A stretch of 64,000 nucleotides of DNA from an uncultured Thermoanaerobaculia bacterium (GTDB lineage: Bacteria; Acidobacteriota; Thermoanaerobaculia; Multivoradales; Multivoraceae), in contig OX638294.1 in assembly GCA_951812325.1 (NCBI GenBank), positions 1,342,859-1,406,858 on the forward strand, read 5' to 3'. The position numbers and the translations under genes are program-made. The notes under the pieces were generated by a model. It saw nothing but the letters and a program-made list of their open reading frames with translations. It was not told where the DNA came from and made no database searches. Position 1 is the first letter of the stretch. Each line of letters begins with the position of its first letter. Positions 46,851 to 55,004 of this stretch are shown here, in pieces.

Positions 46851-46910
46851 GCTGCTATCTTCCGACGGCACCCCGAGCAGACGCTCCGCACCCACCGAGA
46901 GGCCAAGACC

Positions 46911-47963
46911 GTGAGACTCAAACGCCACCCTGCTGCCACCACCGCGTCAGCCCTGGTTGTGGCCTGCCTTCTCTTCGCATCGGTCGCCGAAGCCCAGTTC
47001 GGGGCCCGGCCGCCCAACCGTTCGTCCCTGCTCGACGACGGCGCCCTGCACGTCGTCATCTGCGGCAGCGGATCGCCGCTGCCAAGTGCCGAGCGTGCCG
47101 AAGCGTGCACGGCGGTGATCGCCGGGGGGCGGATGTTCCTGATCGACGTCGGCCCCGGCTCGGTGGAAAACCTGCGCCTTTGGGGTCTGCCCCTCGGCAG
47201 TCTCGCCGGCGTCCTGCTCACTCACTTCCACTCGGACCACATAGGAGAACTCGGCGACGTGATCTTCAGGAGTTGGACGAGCGGACGGGCCGTGCCCCTC
47301 GACGTCTACGGTCCGGGCGGCGTCGAGCGCGTCGTTGCCGGCTTCCAGGCCGCGTACGAACTGGATGTCTCCTACCGGGTCGCCCACCACGGCGCCGACG
47401 TGCTGGCCCCCGACGGCGGCAAGGCGACAGCGCACCCGATCGAACTCACTGAAGACGCCTCGTCGCGCGTCGTCTACGACGAAGACGGCCTCAGGATCAC
47501 GGCGTTCCTCGTCGAACACGAACCAATATCGCCGGCGGTCGGCTACCGGATCGACTACGGCGGCCGTTCGGTCGTCGTCAGCGGCGACACGATCCGCTCG
47601 GCGAACCTGGAGGCCGCGAGCCGGGGCGTCGACGTCCTGGTCCACGAGGTCCTTTCCGAAGCTCTGATCGGCGGGGCGGCACAGGCGCTCGCAAGCGCCG
47701 GCAACGAACGAACCGCGACGATGCTCCGGGACACGCTGGACTACCACACCTTCCCCGCCGACGTGCACGCGCTGGCCGCCGACGCGGAGGTCGAGCTCCT
47801 GGTCCTGAGCCACCTCGTGCCGCCGTTGCCCGCGGCACAGGCGCAGAGCGTGTTCATGCGCGGGCGAGCCGAGGACGCGCCGAACGAGGCGGTGGTCGCC
47901 GTCGATGGCATGCACATCGCCTTGCCGGCGAACAGCGACGAACGGACGATCGAGACGTTCTAG
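46911..47963 (+). CDS. exported metallo-beta-lactamase-fold hydrolase
   Basis: 350 residues. The GTG at 46911 gives a signal peptide (VRLKRHPAATTASALVVACL then LFASVAEAQ). The zinc-binding motif THFHSDH is at about residues 102-108, with later ligands in VVVSGDT and LSHLVPP. The start VVICGSGSPLPSAERAEACT resembles RNase Z/arylsulfatase-type (AtsA-like) hydrolases. Export to the periplasm makes tRNA processing unlikely; an ester or sulfate-ester substrate is more plausible. The longer upstream frame belongs to an unrelated remnant. Confidence 0.87.
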   Translation: MRLKRHPAATTASALVVACLLFASVAEAQFGARPPNRSSLLDDGALHVVICGSGSPLPSAERAEACTAVIAGGRMFLIDVGPGSVENLRLWGLPLGSLAGVLLTHFHSDHIGELGDVIFRSWTSGRAVPLDVYGPGGVERVVAGFQAAYELDVSYRVAHHGADVLAPDGGKATAHPIELTEDASSRVVYDEDGLRITAFLVEHEPISPAVGYRIDYGGRSVVVSGDTIRSANLEAASRGVDVLVHEVLSEALIGGAAQALASAGNERTATMLRDTLDYHTFPADVHALAADAEVELLVLSHLVPPLPAAQAQSVFMRGRAEDAPNEAVVAVDGMHIALPANSDERTIETF

Positions 47964-47987
47964 GGTGGCGAGTCCGCGCCTCGCACC

Positions 47988-48806
47988 GTGACGAACTACG
48001 AAGCCGAACTCGACTTCGCGGTCGAGACCGCCTGGATCGCCGGCCAGTTGACCCTCGAGTTCTTCCGGCTCGGCGTCGAGGCGGAACTCAAGAGCGACAT
48101 GACGCCGGTCACCGAGGCGGACCGGGGCGCGGAGGAGCTGATCCGCTCGCGGATCGCTGAAACGTTCCCCAACGACGTCGTGGTGGGAGAGGAGTTCGGC
48201 ACGAGCTCCGTGGACCCCAGCGAGCAGGCCCGGCAGCCGGACGAGGCGGCGGACTCGGAAAGCGGCGGCGCACGCCGCTGGTACGTGGACCCGATCGACG
48301 GAACCCGCTCCTTCGTCCGCGGCGTGCCGCTCTACGGCATCCTGATCGGCCTGGAGGTCAACGGACGGGTCGAAGCAGGCGTCGCCCACTTCCCGGGCAT
48401 CGGCGAGACCGTGGCGGCCGCCTCCGGTCACGGCTGCACGCTGAACGGCGAACCCGCCCGGGTCCGCTCGACGGACAGCCTGAGCGAGGGATACGTCTCC
48501 TTCGGCGATCCGGCGCTCTTCGTCGACGCCCGGCACCGCAGAGCCTGGAGACGGATGATGGAGAACACCGCCTACCGCGTCGGCTGGTCCGACGCCTACG
48601 GCCACGCCCTGGTCGCCACCGGCCGGCTGGAACTCATGGTCGATCCGAAGATGAGCGCCTGGGACTGCGGGCCCTTCCCGGTCATCCTTCGGGAAGCCGG
48701 CGGCTACTTCGGCGACTGGGACGGCAACGAGACGATCCACTGCGACCGGGCGTTCAGTACCACCAGGCCGCTGCTGCCCGCGGTCCTGGAACTGCTCGGC
48801 GACTAG
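47988..48806 (+). CDS. inositol-monophosphatase-family phosphatase (possibly HisN)
   Basis: 272 residues, GTG start. Metal-binding motifs: VTEADRGAEE, VVGEEFGT, WYVDPIDGTRSFVRGVPLYG and SAWDCGPFPVILREAGG. The spacing and the FVRGVP region resemble histidinol-phosphatase of the HisN type as well as inositol-1-phosphatase. No his genes are nearby, so the substrate is open. It is 24 bp behind the metallo-hydrolase and likely co-transcribed. Confidence 0.9.
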   Translation: MTNYEAELDFAVETAWIAGQLTLEFFRLGVEAELKSDMTPVTEADRGAEELIRSRIAETFPNDVVVGEEFGTSSVDPSEQARQPDEAADSESGGARRWYVDPIDGTRSFVRGVPLYGILIGLEVNGRVEAGVAHFPGIGETVAAASGHGCTLNGEPARVRSTDSLSEGYVSFGDPALFVDARHRRAWRRMMENTAYRVGWSDAYGHALVATGRLELMVDPKMSAWDCGPFPVILREAGGYFGDWDGNETIHCDRAFSTTRPLLPAVLELLGD

Positions 48807-48827
48807 AAGACTGGATGCCCCGGACCG

Positions 48828-48898
48828 CCATCCGTGCGCCCGATGACGGACGCACGGACTGGTTCACGGATGGCGCGGATCGCGCCCCCCGGGTTCTG
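48828..48898 (+). repeat. partial MITE-like repeat, copy F
   Basis: Same orientation as copy A: ccatccgtgcgcccg-atga-cggacgcacgg, actggttc-cggatggcgcgg, then cgcgcc-cccgggt. No terminal repeats are present. It lies between two convergent genes. Confidence 0.7.
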
Positions 48899-48919
48899 GC
48901 CACCACCCGCCGAAGGCGT

Positions 48920-49177
48920 TCAGTCGTTGCCGCCGGGCGGCTCCTCGCCCTCCCCAAGCGGCTCGGCGAAGCAGCTCAGCAGTTCCTTCACCTCGTCCAG
49001 CCGGTTGTCCGGCACGCACAGGGACACCGGAACGGGCGACTTCCCGACCATCCCCATGCCGAACATGCCGACACCGGCACTCTGCACCAGGAACGGGATG
49101 TCGTACTGATCCAGGGCATGGCCGATCGCTTCGGCCTCCAGCCGGGAATCGAACTTGCCGAGTTCAACAAACTTCAT
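48920..49177 (-). CDS. DUF2007-type putative signal-transducing protein
   Basis: 85 residues. MKFVELGKFDSRLEAEAIGH, then ALDQYDIPFLVQSAG and VSLCVPDNRLDEVKELLSCF, is the small ferredoxin-like fold of DUF2007: strand, helix ('EAE-I...L...GIP'), strand, and VPxxxLxEAxxLL helix. The acidic tail is not conserved. Function unknown. No operon partner on this strand. Confidence 0.85.
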   Translation of the reverse strand: MKFVELGKFDSRLEAEAIGHALDQYDIPFLVQSAGVGMFGMGMVGKSPVPVSLCVPDNRLDEVKELLSCFAEPLGEGEEPPGGND

Positions 49178-49272
49178 GACGCTCCAGAGAACCGCTTGGA
49201 GCCTACTGCACCGACCATAAGCAGGTCGGCCGGCGGTTGCGGCGAGACGTCCGGACGTCTATAGTCCTCGGC

Positions 49273-50421
49273 ATGGAACCGCCCAGACGACCACCCGGCC
49301 AGGTCCGAGACGCCATCCTGGCTGTCCTGAGCACCTATCCGAACGGCGCTTCGCCCAGGCAGATCGCGGACGGTGTGCGGCAGCGCCTTGGGCCCGTGGC
49401 CGGATCGAGCATCCGCTCCTACCTCCGGTTGAACACACCGAGTCTCTTCGACAAGCCGGCCCGCGGCCTCTACCGGCTTCGCTCCGCTTCAACTCACTGG
49501 GGCCCACCCAGCAGTGAACTCCGGGAAGCGCTACCGGCGTTCGACTATGGCGGTGCTTCGATCGTTCAAGCCGATTGCCTCGACTGGCTAAGGACGTGCG
49601 AACCCAACTCGATTCACGCCGTGATTACCGACCCTCCCTACGGCCTGGTCGAGTACTCCGCCCTCGAACAGGAGAAGCTCCGTGCCGGACGCGGCGGCGT
49701 CTGGCGCATCCCACCTTCCTTCGACGGCGCGCGGCGGTCTCCTCTGCCGCGCTTCACCACACTGACAGACAGAGACAAGGAAGCTCTGGAGGCGTTCTTC
49801 GAGACTTGGGCGAGACTGCTCCTGCCGACACTCGTTCCCGGCGCCAACGTGGTCGTCGCCACCAACCCATTGCTCTCCTACCTGGTGTCGGGCGCGCTCG
49901 CCCGAGGCGGTCTGCAACGGCGCGGCGAACTGGTCCGGCTGGTCACCACGATGCGCGGCGGAGACCGCCCGAAGGGAGCTCACGTCGAATTCGAGGATGT
50001 GAGCGTGATGCCGAGGTCCATGTGGGAACCGTGGCTGCTGTTCCGCAAGCCTCCCGAGGGGAGAATCCAGGACAACCTGCGAAAGTGGGGCACCGGGGGG
50101 TTCCGCCGGCCGGAAAGCGGCCGACCCTTCGGCGACGTGATCCGCTCCGCGCCAACTCGAGCCGCCGAGCGAAAGCTGGCGCCGCACCCAAGCCTCAAGC
50201 CGCAGCGTTTTCTCAGGACTGTCGTCCAGGCCGTCCTGCCCTTGGGCAAGGGCGTGGTCCTCGACCCGTTCTGCGGCGCTGCCTCGACTCTCGCTGCGGC
50301 AAGCGCCGTCGGCTACAAGAGCCTCGGTATCGAGAAGGACGCCCACTACTACCGCATGGCATGTCAGGCCCTGCCGCGACTCGCCGCGCTACGAGGCCAG
50401 CAGCAGCTCTTCCAGCCCTAG
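49273..50421 (+). CDS. DNA methyltransferase of a restriction-modification pair (beta-class)
   Basis: 382 residues. The N-terminal ~70 residues form a winged-helix/HARE-HTH-like domain (VRDAILAVLSTYPNGASPRQ, SSIRSYLRLNTPSLF, RGLYRLR). Catalytic motif IV D120-PPYG comes first, and the AdoMet-binding VVLDPFCGAAST (about 328-339) is at the C-terminal end, the beta-class order of amino-methyltransferases (N4-cytosine or N6-adenine). The ATG at 49273 is preferred. The restriction endonuclease gene is convergent and overlaps by 4 bases (ctag). Confidence 0.88.
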   Translation: MEPPRRPPGQVRDAILAVLSTYPNGASPRQIADGVRQRLGPVAGSSIRSYLRLNTPSLFDKPARGLYRLRSASTHWGPPSSELREALPAFDYGGASIVQADCLDWLRTCEPNSIHAVITDPPYGLVEYSALEQEKLRAGRGGVWRIPPSFDGARRSPLPRFTTLTDRDKEALEAFFETWARLLLPTLVPGANVVVATNPLLSYLVSGALARGGLQRRGELVRLVTTMRGGDRPKGAHVEFEDVSVMPRSMWEPWLLFRKPPEGRIQDNLRKWGTGGFRRPESGRPFGDVIRSAPTRAAERKLAPHPSLKPQRFLRTVVQAVLPLGKGVVLDPFCGAASTLAAASAVGYKSLGIEKDAHYYRMACQALPRLAALRGQQQLFQP

Positions 50422-51050
50422 CACTGGCGCTGGCGGCCTGCGTCGCCAGGAAGATAGAGCCAGCTCTGGCGGTATCTCCGGAGGCCCTCTCGGTCGAGCG
50501 TTGCCGTCCGCGTTCCCAACTCACCGCGATCGTTTCGACGGAAGTCGCCAACCGTCACGTAGCCGAGGTAGACCTCGGTGAAGACCATCGGCTTTCGAGC
50601 ACGAGCCGGCTCGGTGACGTGGTCGGTCTCGTACACGAACACACAGAGCCACTGGTCTCGGGCGCCGTGGAAGTCGACAGCGCCGCCCTTCTTTCGGGTC
50701 GTCTTGATCTCGAGACCCTCTTCCCCCGCCGCAACGCTGTTGTCCGGATAGACGCCCTCGACGACGAGATCCGGATGACCGTTGTGATAGCGGTTCTCCG
50801 TCAGACTTCGAGCGTGGTTCGCAAGACTCGCCGTCAGCATGTCCGAGATGAATCCGGACATCGCGGCCGGGCGAAGTAGATCGTCGAGGCGCTTCAACCC
50901 CCGTCCGAGCAGGTTGCTGTTGACGTCAAAGAAGAAGTCGTAGACATCCTGCATCGCCAGGTCGAAGTCCTTGGCGCGCAGTTCAAACGGGAGTTGCAGC
51001 TCCCGATTGAAGCCGGCACGGGCGACGCGGCGCCGATCGATCCGCTTCAT
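50418..51050 (-). CDS. putative type II restriction endonuclease
   Basis: 210 residues. It has a PD-(D/E)XK-type site: [12 protein letters not shown] (Asp94) and [12 protein letters not shown] (Glu114-X-Lys116), followed by [17 protein letters not shown]. The tail-to-tail position with a DNA methyltransferase and the nuclease motif together support a restriction enzyme; neither alone would be enough. The recognition site is unknown. The ATG overlaps the TGA of the MaoC-type gene (ATGA), so its translation is coupled to a metabolic gene, unusual for a restriction enzyme. Confidence 0.7.
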   Translation of the reverse strand: MKRIDRRRVARAGFNRELQLPFELRAKDFDLAMQDVYDFFFDVNSNLLGRGLKRLDDLLRPAAMSGFISDMLTASLANHARSLTENRYHNGHPDLVVEGVYPDNSVAAGEEGLEIKTTRKKGGAVDFHGARDQWLCVFVYETDHVTEPARARKPMVFTEVYLGYVTVGDFRRNDRGELGTRTATLDREGLRRYRQSWLYLPGDAGRQRQC

Positions 51051-51526
51051 CCGCAGGAGTCCTCGCCGCCTCCCGCCGCCGGCAGTTTCAACATCAGGCC
51101 CAGCCGGGTGCAACGGGCCACGAGTTCGCCACGCTGGTTGTAGGCGCGGTGCTCGAAGGTCACGATGCCGGCGTTGGGCCGCGAACGGCTCTCGCGCTTG
51201 TCCCTGACCTCGGTTTCGATCCGCAGGGTGTCGCCGTGGAACACGGGTCTGGGGAACACGACGTCGTTCCAGCCCAGGTTGGCGATCGTCGTGCCGAGGG
51301 TCGTGTCGCCGACCGAGATGCCGACCATCAGGCTCAGCGTGAAGCAACTGTTCACGATCCGCTCGCCGAACTCGCTGTTCTTCATCGCCTCGGCGTCGAG
51401 GTGAAGCGCCGCCGGGTTGTGGGTCATCGCGGTGAAGAAGACGTTGTCCGCTTCGGTCACCGTCCGGCGCAGAGCGTGGTCGAAGAGCTGACCGACTTCG
51501 AACTGCTCATAGTAGAGGCCTGCCAT
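51047..51526 (-). CDS. MaoC-like (R)-enoyl-CoA hydratase/dehydratase
   Basis: 159-residue hotdog protein. The hydratase motif is found as [20 protein letters not shown], containing the catalytic Asp and His-like positions of MaoC/enoyl hydratase 2, with [20 protein letters not shown] and [20 protein letters not shown] following. It probably hydrates an enoyl-CoA or mesaconyl/methylmalyl-type substrate. ATG at 51526. Its stop overlaps the restriction enzyme start. Confidence 0.9.
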   Translation of the reverse strand: MAGLYYEQFEVGQLFDHALRRTVTEADNVFFTAMTHNPAALHLDAEAMKNSEFGERIVNSCFTLSLMVGISVGDTTLGTTIANLGWNDVVFPRPVFHGDTLRIETEVRDKRESRSRPNAGIVTFEHRAYNQRGELVARCTRLGLMLKLPAAGGGEDSCG

Positions 51527-51636
51527 CGGCCTGAACACTAACAGCGTTCGCAGCGTGTTCGCCGCGCTCTCGCCCGGGGAAGCCGGGCATGCGGAGACGG
51601 GCGGGATGCCCGCGTTCCCAATGGAAGCGGACGCGG

Positions 51637-52944
51637 TCAGCCGACCCGCTCGATGTCGGCGCCGAGCGACCGCAGCCGCTCGTCGATCCGTTCGTAGCCC
51701 CGGTCGATCTGCTGCACGTTGTCGATCACGCTGCGGCCCTCGGCGCACAGGGCGGCGATCAACATCGCCATGCCGGCCCGGATGTCCGGGCTCACCATGT
51801 CCCGCCCGTAGAGCTTCGACGGCCCGCTGACGACCACCCGGTGCGGATCGCAGAGCACGATCTGCGCCCCCATCGCCACCAGCCGATCGACGAAGAACAT
51901 GCGCGACTCGAACAGCTTCTCGTGGATCAGCACCGAGCCACGACTCTGGGTCGCGCCGACCACCGCGATCGAGGTCAGGTCGGCGGGGAAACCGGGCCAC
52001 GGCGCATCCTCGATCTTCGGGATCGCGCCCTGGAGGTCGGTGCGCACACTCAGTTCCTGGCCGCCCGGAACGAACAGTTCCCGGCCATCGGCGGAGATCT
52101 CGAAGTCGATCCCAAGACGTCCGAACGCGAGCCGCGTGGCGCGGTGCTCCTTCGGGCGGGCGTTGGGTATGCGCAATTCGCCGCCCGTGACGGCGGCCAG
52201 CGTGACCAGGGATCCGACCTCGATGTAGTCCGGCCCAATGGTGAAGTCGGCGCCACTCAGCCGGTCGGCGCCCTCGATGGTCAACGCGTTCGTCCCGATG
52301 CCGTCCATGCGCACCCCCATCGATCGCAGCAGCCGGCAGAGGTCCTGCACATGGGGTTCGCTCGCCGCGTTGAGGATCCGGGTCTCGCCCTCGGCGAGAG
52401 ACGCCGCCATCACCGCGTTCTCCGTTGCCGTGACGGAAGCCTCGTCGAGAAAGATCTCGGCGCCGCGCAGCCGGCCGTCGGCGTCCTCGACACGGCACTC
52501 GAGACCGCCGCGGGGACAGAGCGTGACGTCGGCGCCCAGGGCCTCGAGCGCGAGGACGTGGGTGTCGAGCCGCCGGCGGCCGATGACGTCGCCGCCCGGA
52601 GGCGGCATCCTCACCCTTCCGCGCCGCGCGAGCAGCGGCCCCGCAAGCAGGATCGACGCCCGGATCGCCCGGCACAGTTCCGGATCCGGATCGTCGTCGC
52701 CAAGGCCGGCGGCACAGACGCGCACCGTATCGTGATCGACGAACTCGGCCTCGGCGCCAAGTTGACGCAGCAACCCGATCTGCGTTTCCACGTCCCGAAT
52801 GCGCGGCAGGTTGCGGAGCGTGACCTCCTCGTCCGTGAGGAGCGTAGCGGCCAGGAGCGGCAGGGCCGCGTTCTTGTTTCCGCGCGCTTCCAGCGTCCCG
52901 GCAATCGGTCGGCCGCCCTCAATGACGAACTGGGCGCGCGGCAT
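51637..52944 (-). CDS. murA: UDP-N-acetylglucosamine 1-carboxyvinyltransferase, Cys-to-Asp type
   Basis: 435 residues. EPSP-synthase fold with [15 protein letters not shown] near residue 22, [20 protein letters not shown], and [14 protein letters not shown] late motifs. The first committed step of peptidoglycan synthesis. The active-site loop that normally reads PGGCAIG is PGGDVIG here, with Asp at position 119 in place of the Cys that fosfomycin alkylates. Asp occurs there naturally in some bacteria and gives intrinsic fosfomycin resistance. The ATG at 52944 gives [11 protein letters not shown]; an ATG six codons upstream is possible. Confidence 0.95.
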   Translation of the reverse strand: MPRAQFVIEGGRPIAGTLEARGNKNAALPLLAATLLTDEEVTLRNLPRIRDVETQIGLLRQLGAEAEFVDHDTVRVCAAGLGDDDPDPELCRAIRASILLAGPLLARRGRVRMPPPGGDVIGRRRLDTHVLALEALGADVTLCPRGGLECRVEDADGRLRGAEIFLDEASVTATENAVMAASLAEGETRILNAASEPHVQDLCRLLRSMGVRMDGIGTNALTIEGADRLSGADFTIGPDYIEVGSLVTLAAVTGGELRIPNARPKEHRATRLAFGRLGIDFEISADGRELFVPGGQELSVRTDLQGAIPKIEDAPWPGFPADLTSIAVVGATQSRGSVLIHEKLFESRMFFVDRLVAMGAQIVLCDPHRVVVSGPSKLYGRDMVSPDIRAGMAMLIAALCAEGRSVIDNVQQIDRGYERIDERLRSLGADIERVG

Positions 52945-53119
52945 GTGTCCGGCAGTTTCCATCGACGCGCTAGTTGACCACAGGAACGCCGAGGCCCGCG
53001 CCCGCTCTTCCGGTGCAGCCGATCCTGAAACTCCGGCGCCGTCGCGACGTTGTACAGATGGACGGCCAGGCAACAGGCCGCCCGCCCCTTCCGTCCGCAT
53101 AGCCAAGGAGACCGCACAG

Positions 53120-53788
53120 ATGAAGCACCTGCACGACCATCGCCTGGCAACGCTGGCGTTCGCCCTCCTGATTGCCCTCGTTCCCGGAGCGCTCACGGCC
53201 CAGGACCATGCCGATCCGGGTGACGACGAGCGCTGGGAAGAACTCGGTCAGCGCTGGGAGGAATGGGGCGAACGCTTCGGCCGCAGCTTCAAGGACGCCG
53301 ACTGGGAGTCGCACGGCGAACACTGGGAAGAGGTCGGCAGGCGCTGGGAGGCATGGGGTGAACAGTTCGCCGCGTCCTTCGAGCACGCCTTCGACGAAGA
53401 GGAATGGGACGCCTGGGCCGAGCAGTTCGAGGACATGGAGCACCCTGACGGCGAGTTCGACCGGGAGCGCCTCGAAGAGTTCCTGGACCAGTTCGGCGAG
53501 CGCTTCGGCGCCTCTCTCGGCGAGGCCCTGGAAGGCGCCGACTGGGAGACCTTCGGCGAAGCGATCGGTGCGTTCGGCGAGCAGATGGGCGAGTTGGCGG
53601 AGTTGATTGCGGCCAGCGTCGAGGGCGCCGACTGGAGCGGCTTCGCCGATCTGATCAGCGAGACGGTCGAACAGGCGGTCGAGCACGCCGAAGAAGCGGC
53701 AGAAACCGCCGAGGAGGCGGTCGAGGAAGCGGCGGAGGTAGCCGAAGAAGCAGCCGAAGCAGCTGAAGAGGCGGCTGAAGCAGGCTGA
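53120..53788 (+). CDS. secreted acidic Trp/Glu-rich helical protein
   Basis: 222 residues. Signal peptide [20 protein letters not shown] then VPGALTAQ. The mature part consists of repeated units around (R)[28 protein letters not shown] and EWDAWAEQF, i.e. Trp-Gly/Glu helices, followed by [20 protein letters not shown] and a C-terminal run of (A/V)EEA repeats. It is strongly acidic. aaggag lies 9 bases before the ATG. No family recognised; probably a periplasmic amphipathic helical protein. Confidence 0.75.
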   Translation: MKHLHDHRLATLAFALLIALVPGALTAQDHADPGDDERWEELGQRWEEWGERFGRSFKDADWESHGEHWEEVGRRWEAWGEQFAASFEHAFDEEEWDAWAEQFEDMEHPDGEFDRERLEEFLDQFGERFGASLGEALEGADWETFGEAIGAFGEQMGELAELIAASVEGADWSGFADLISETVEQAVEHAEEAAETAEEAVEEAAEVAEEAAEAAEEAAEAG

Positions 53789-53819
53789 GGAGCCCGCCCC
53801 TGCCGCGGTCCCGCTCGAG

Positions 53820-54983
53820 CTAGATCCAGTCGCGGTCGGCGATCTTCCGGGGCAGGAACTCCTCGGTGACGAAGGAGATCCCCTTGCTGGAGAGGGCCTC
53901 GAGTTCCCACTTGACGCCGGAACGGAGCATGTTGCGGATCTCCTTCTGCCAGGGCTTCGCCTTGAACCACTCGTAGTTCAGGATCTCCCTGGCGCGGGAG
54001 CGGTCCTGGTCGTTCAGCCGGATGCTGACGTCCTCCGACAGGTCGTAGTTGCCCGGATCGAAGCTCGAAAGACCGATGAAGCGAGCCCTGGGCACCGCCA
54101 TGCGCTTCGACTCGAAGGCGAGGCCGATGGATCCCTGCTTGACCACGGAGTGGATGTAATAGCCCCAGGGGTCGTTGTCGACGAATACGTACAGCGGCAG
54201 CTTCAGTTCGTCGACCATGCGGTAGAGGAGACGCCGCACACCCCGCGACGGCTGTCCCTGACCGGTCACGAGGATGCAGTTGTGCCGCCGCCAGAACTTG
54301 TCCTCGTTGAGCCGCGCCCAGACCGCCTCCTTCTCCACCAGCAGGATGAAACGGGCGCCGTGGCCGACAAAGCGGATCGTCCCGGGCTCGACGATTCCGG
54401 GCACCGACCAACCGCCTGACCCCATCCGGGAGAGGTCGATCACGTCACCGGCGTCGACCAGGGTGAGCGGGCCGACCGCCGAACCGCGCTTGGCGGCGAA
54501 CAGGTGGAGCTCCTCGCGCAGGGCGCCCAGGGTGACCTCCAGGTCCTCGATGATCGGGTCCGATTCTTCCTGGCCTTCGAAGGTGTTCTCCCTGCCATCG
54601 GCCAGGGTGTGTTTGCTCATGTAGTAGAGGTCGCGGATGCTGGTCGTCTTCTGCTCGTCCAGGAGCTGAGAGCAGCCGCGGGCGACGAGGAGCGTCTGCA
54701 TGTACTTGCGCGCCTGGTTCAGGTTGAAGAGCGTGCGGCGCTGGGTCGCGTCGCCCATCTCGATGATCTTCCTGCGCTTCGAGAAGGTGACGTTCGAGAG
54801 CGTGCGCGACGGGATGTCGACGTAGGGATCGACCTCGCGGCGCGCCATCGCGATCGTCTTCTTCGCCAGGTGCTCGATCTTGGCCTTCGCGTCGAGACGG
54901 GCCGGAAACCTGAGCCGCTCGGGCTCGATCGCCGCTCCGTCCGACCGGGTCTTCGGGCCGGCGCCGCTGCCGCTCTTCGCCAC
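53820..54983 (-). CDS. top6A: DNA topoisomerase VI subunit A (Spo11-like)
   Basis: 387 residues. The cleaving winged-helix (CAP) domain has TTSIRDLYYMSKHTL at residues 113-127, containing the catalytic tyrosine. The Toprim domain has LLVEKEAVWARL (Glu217) and VFVDNDPWGYYIHS (Asp269, Asp271). IRLNDQDRSRAREILN and the C-terminal helices are as in archaeal Top6A. It forms the A2B2 enzyme that relaxes and decatenates DNA with ATP. The top6B gene is 21 bp upstream on the same strand. Confidence 0.94.
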   Translation of the reverse strand: MAKSGSGAGPKTRSDGAAIEPERLRFPARLDAKAKIEHLAKKTIAMARREVDPYVDIPSRTLSNVTFSKRRKIIEMGDATQRRTLFNLNQARKYMQTLLVARGCSQLLDEQKTTSIRDLYYMSKHTLADGRENTFEGQEESDPIIEDLEVTLGALREELHLFAAKRGSAVGPLTLVDAGDVIDLSRMGSGGWSVPGIVEPGTIRFVGHGARFILLVEKEAVWARLNEDKFWRRHNCILVTGQGQPSRGVRRLLYRMVDELKLPLYVFVDNDPWGYYIHSVVKQGSIGLAFESKRMAVPRARFIGLSSFDPGNYDLSEDVSIRLNDQDRSRAREILNYEWFKAKPWQKEIRNMLRSGVKWELEALSSKGISFVTEEFLPRKIADRDWI

Positions 54984-55004
54984 GTCGATCCTCTCCGAGC
55001 GCTG

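Noticed and set aside
50418..50421. ctag at the overlapping stops as another MITE target
   Set aside because: No terminal repeat sequence adjoins it; a shared TAG stop on both strands necessarily gives ctag.
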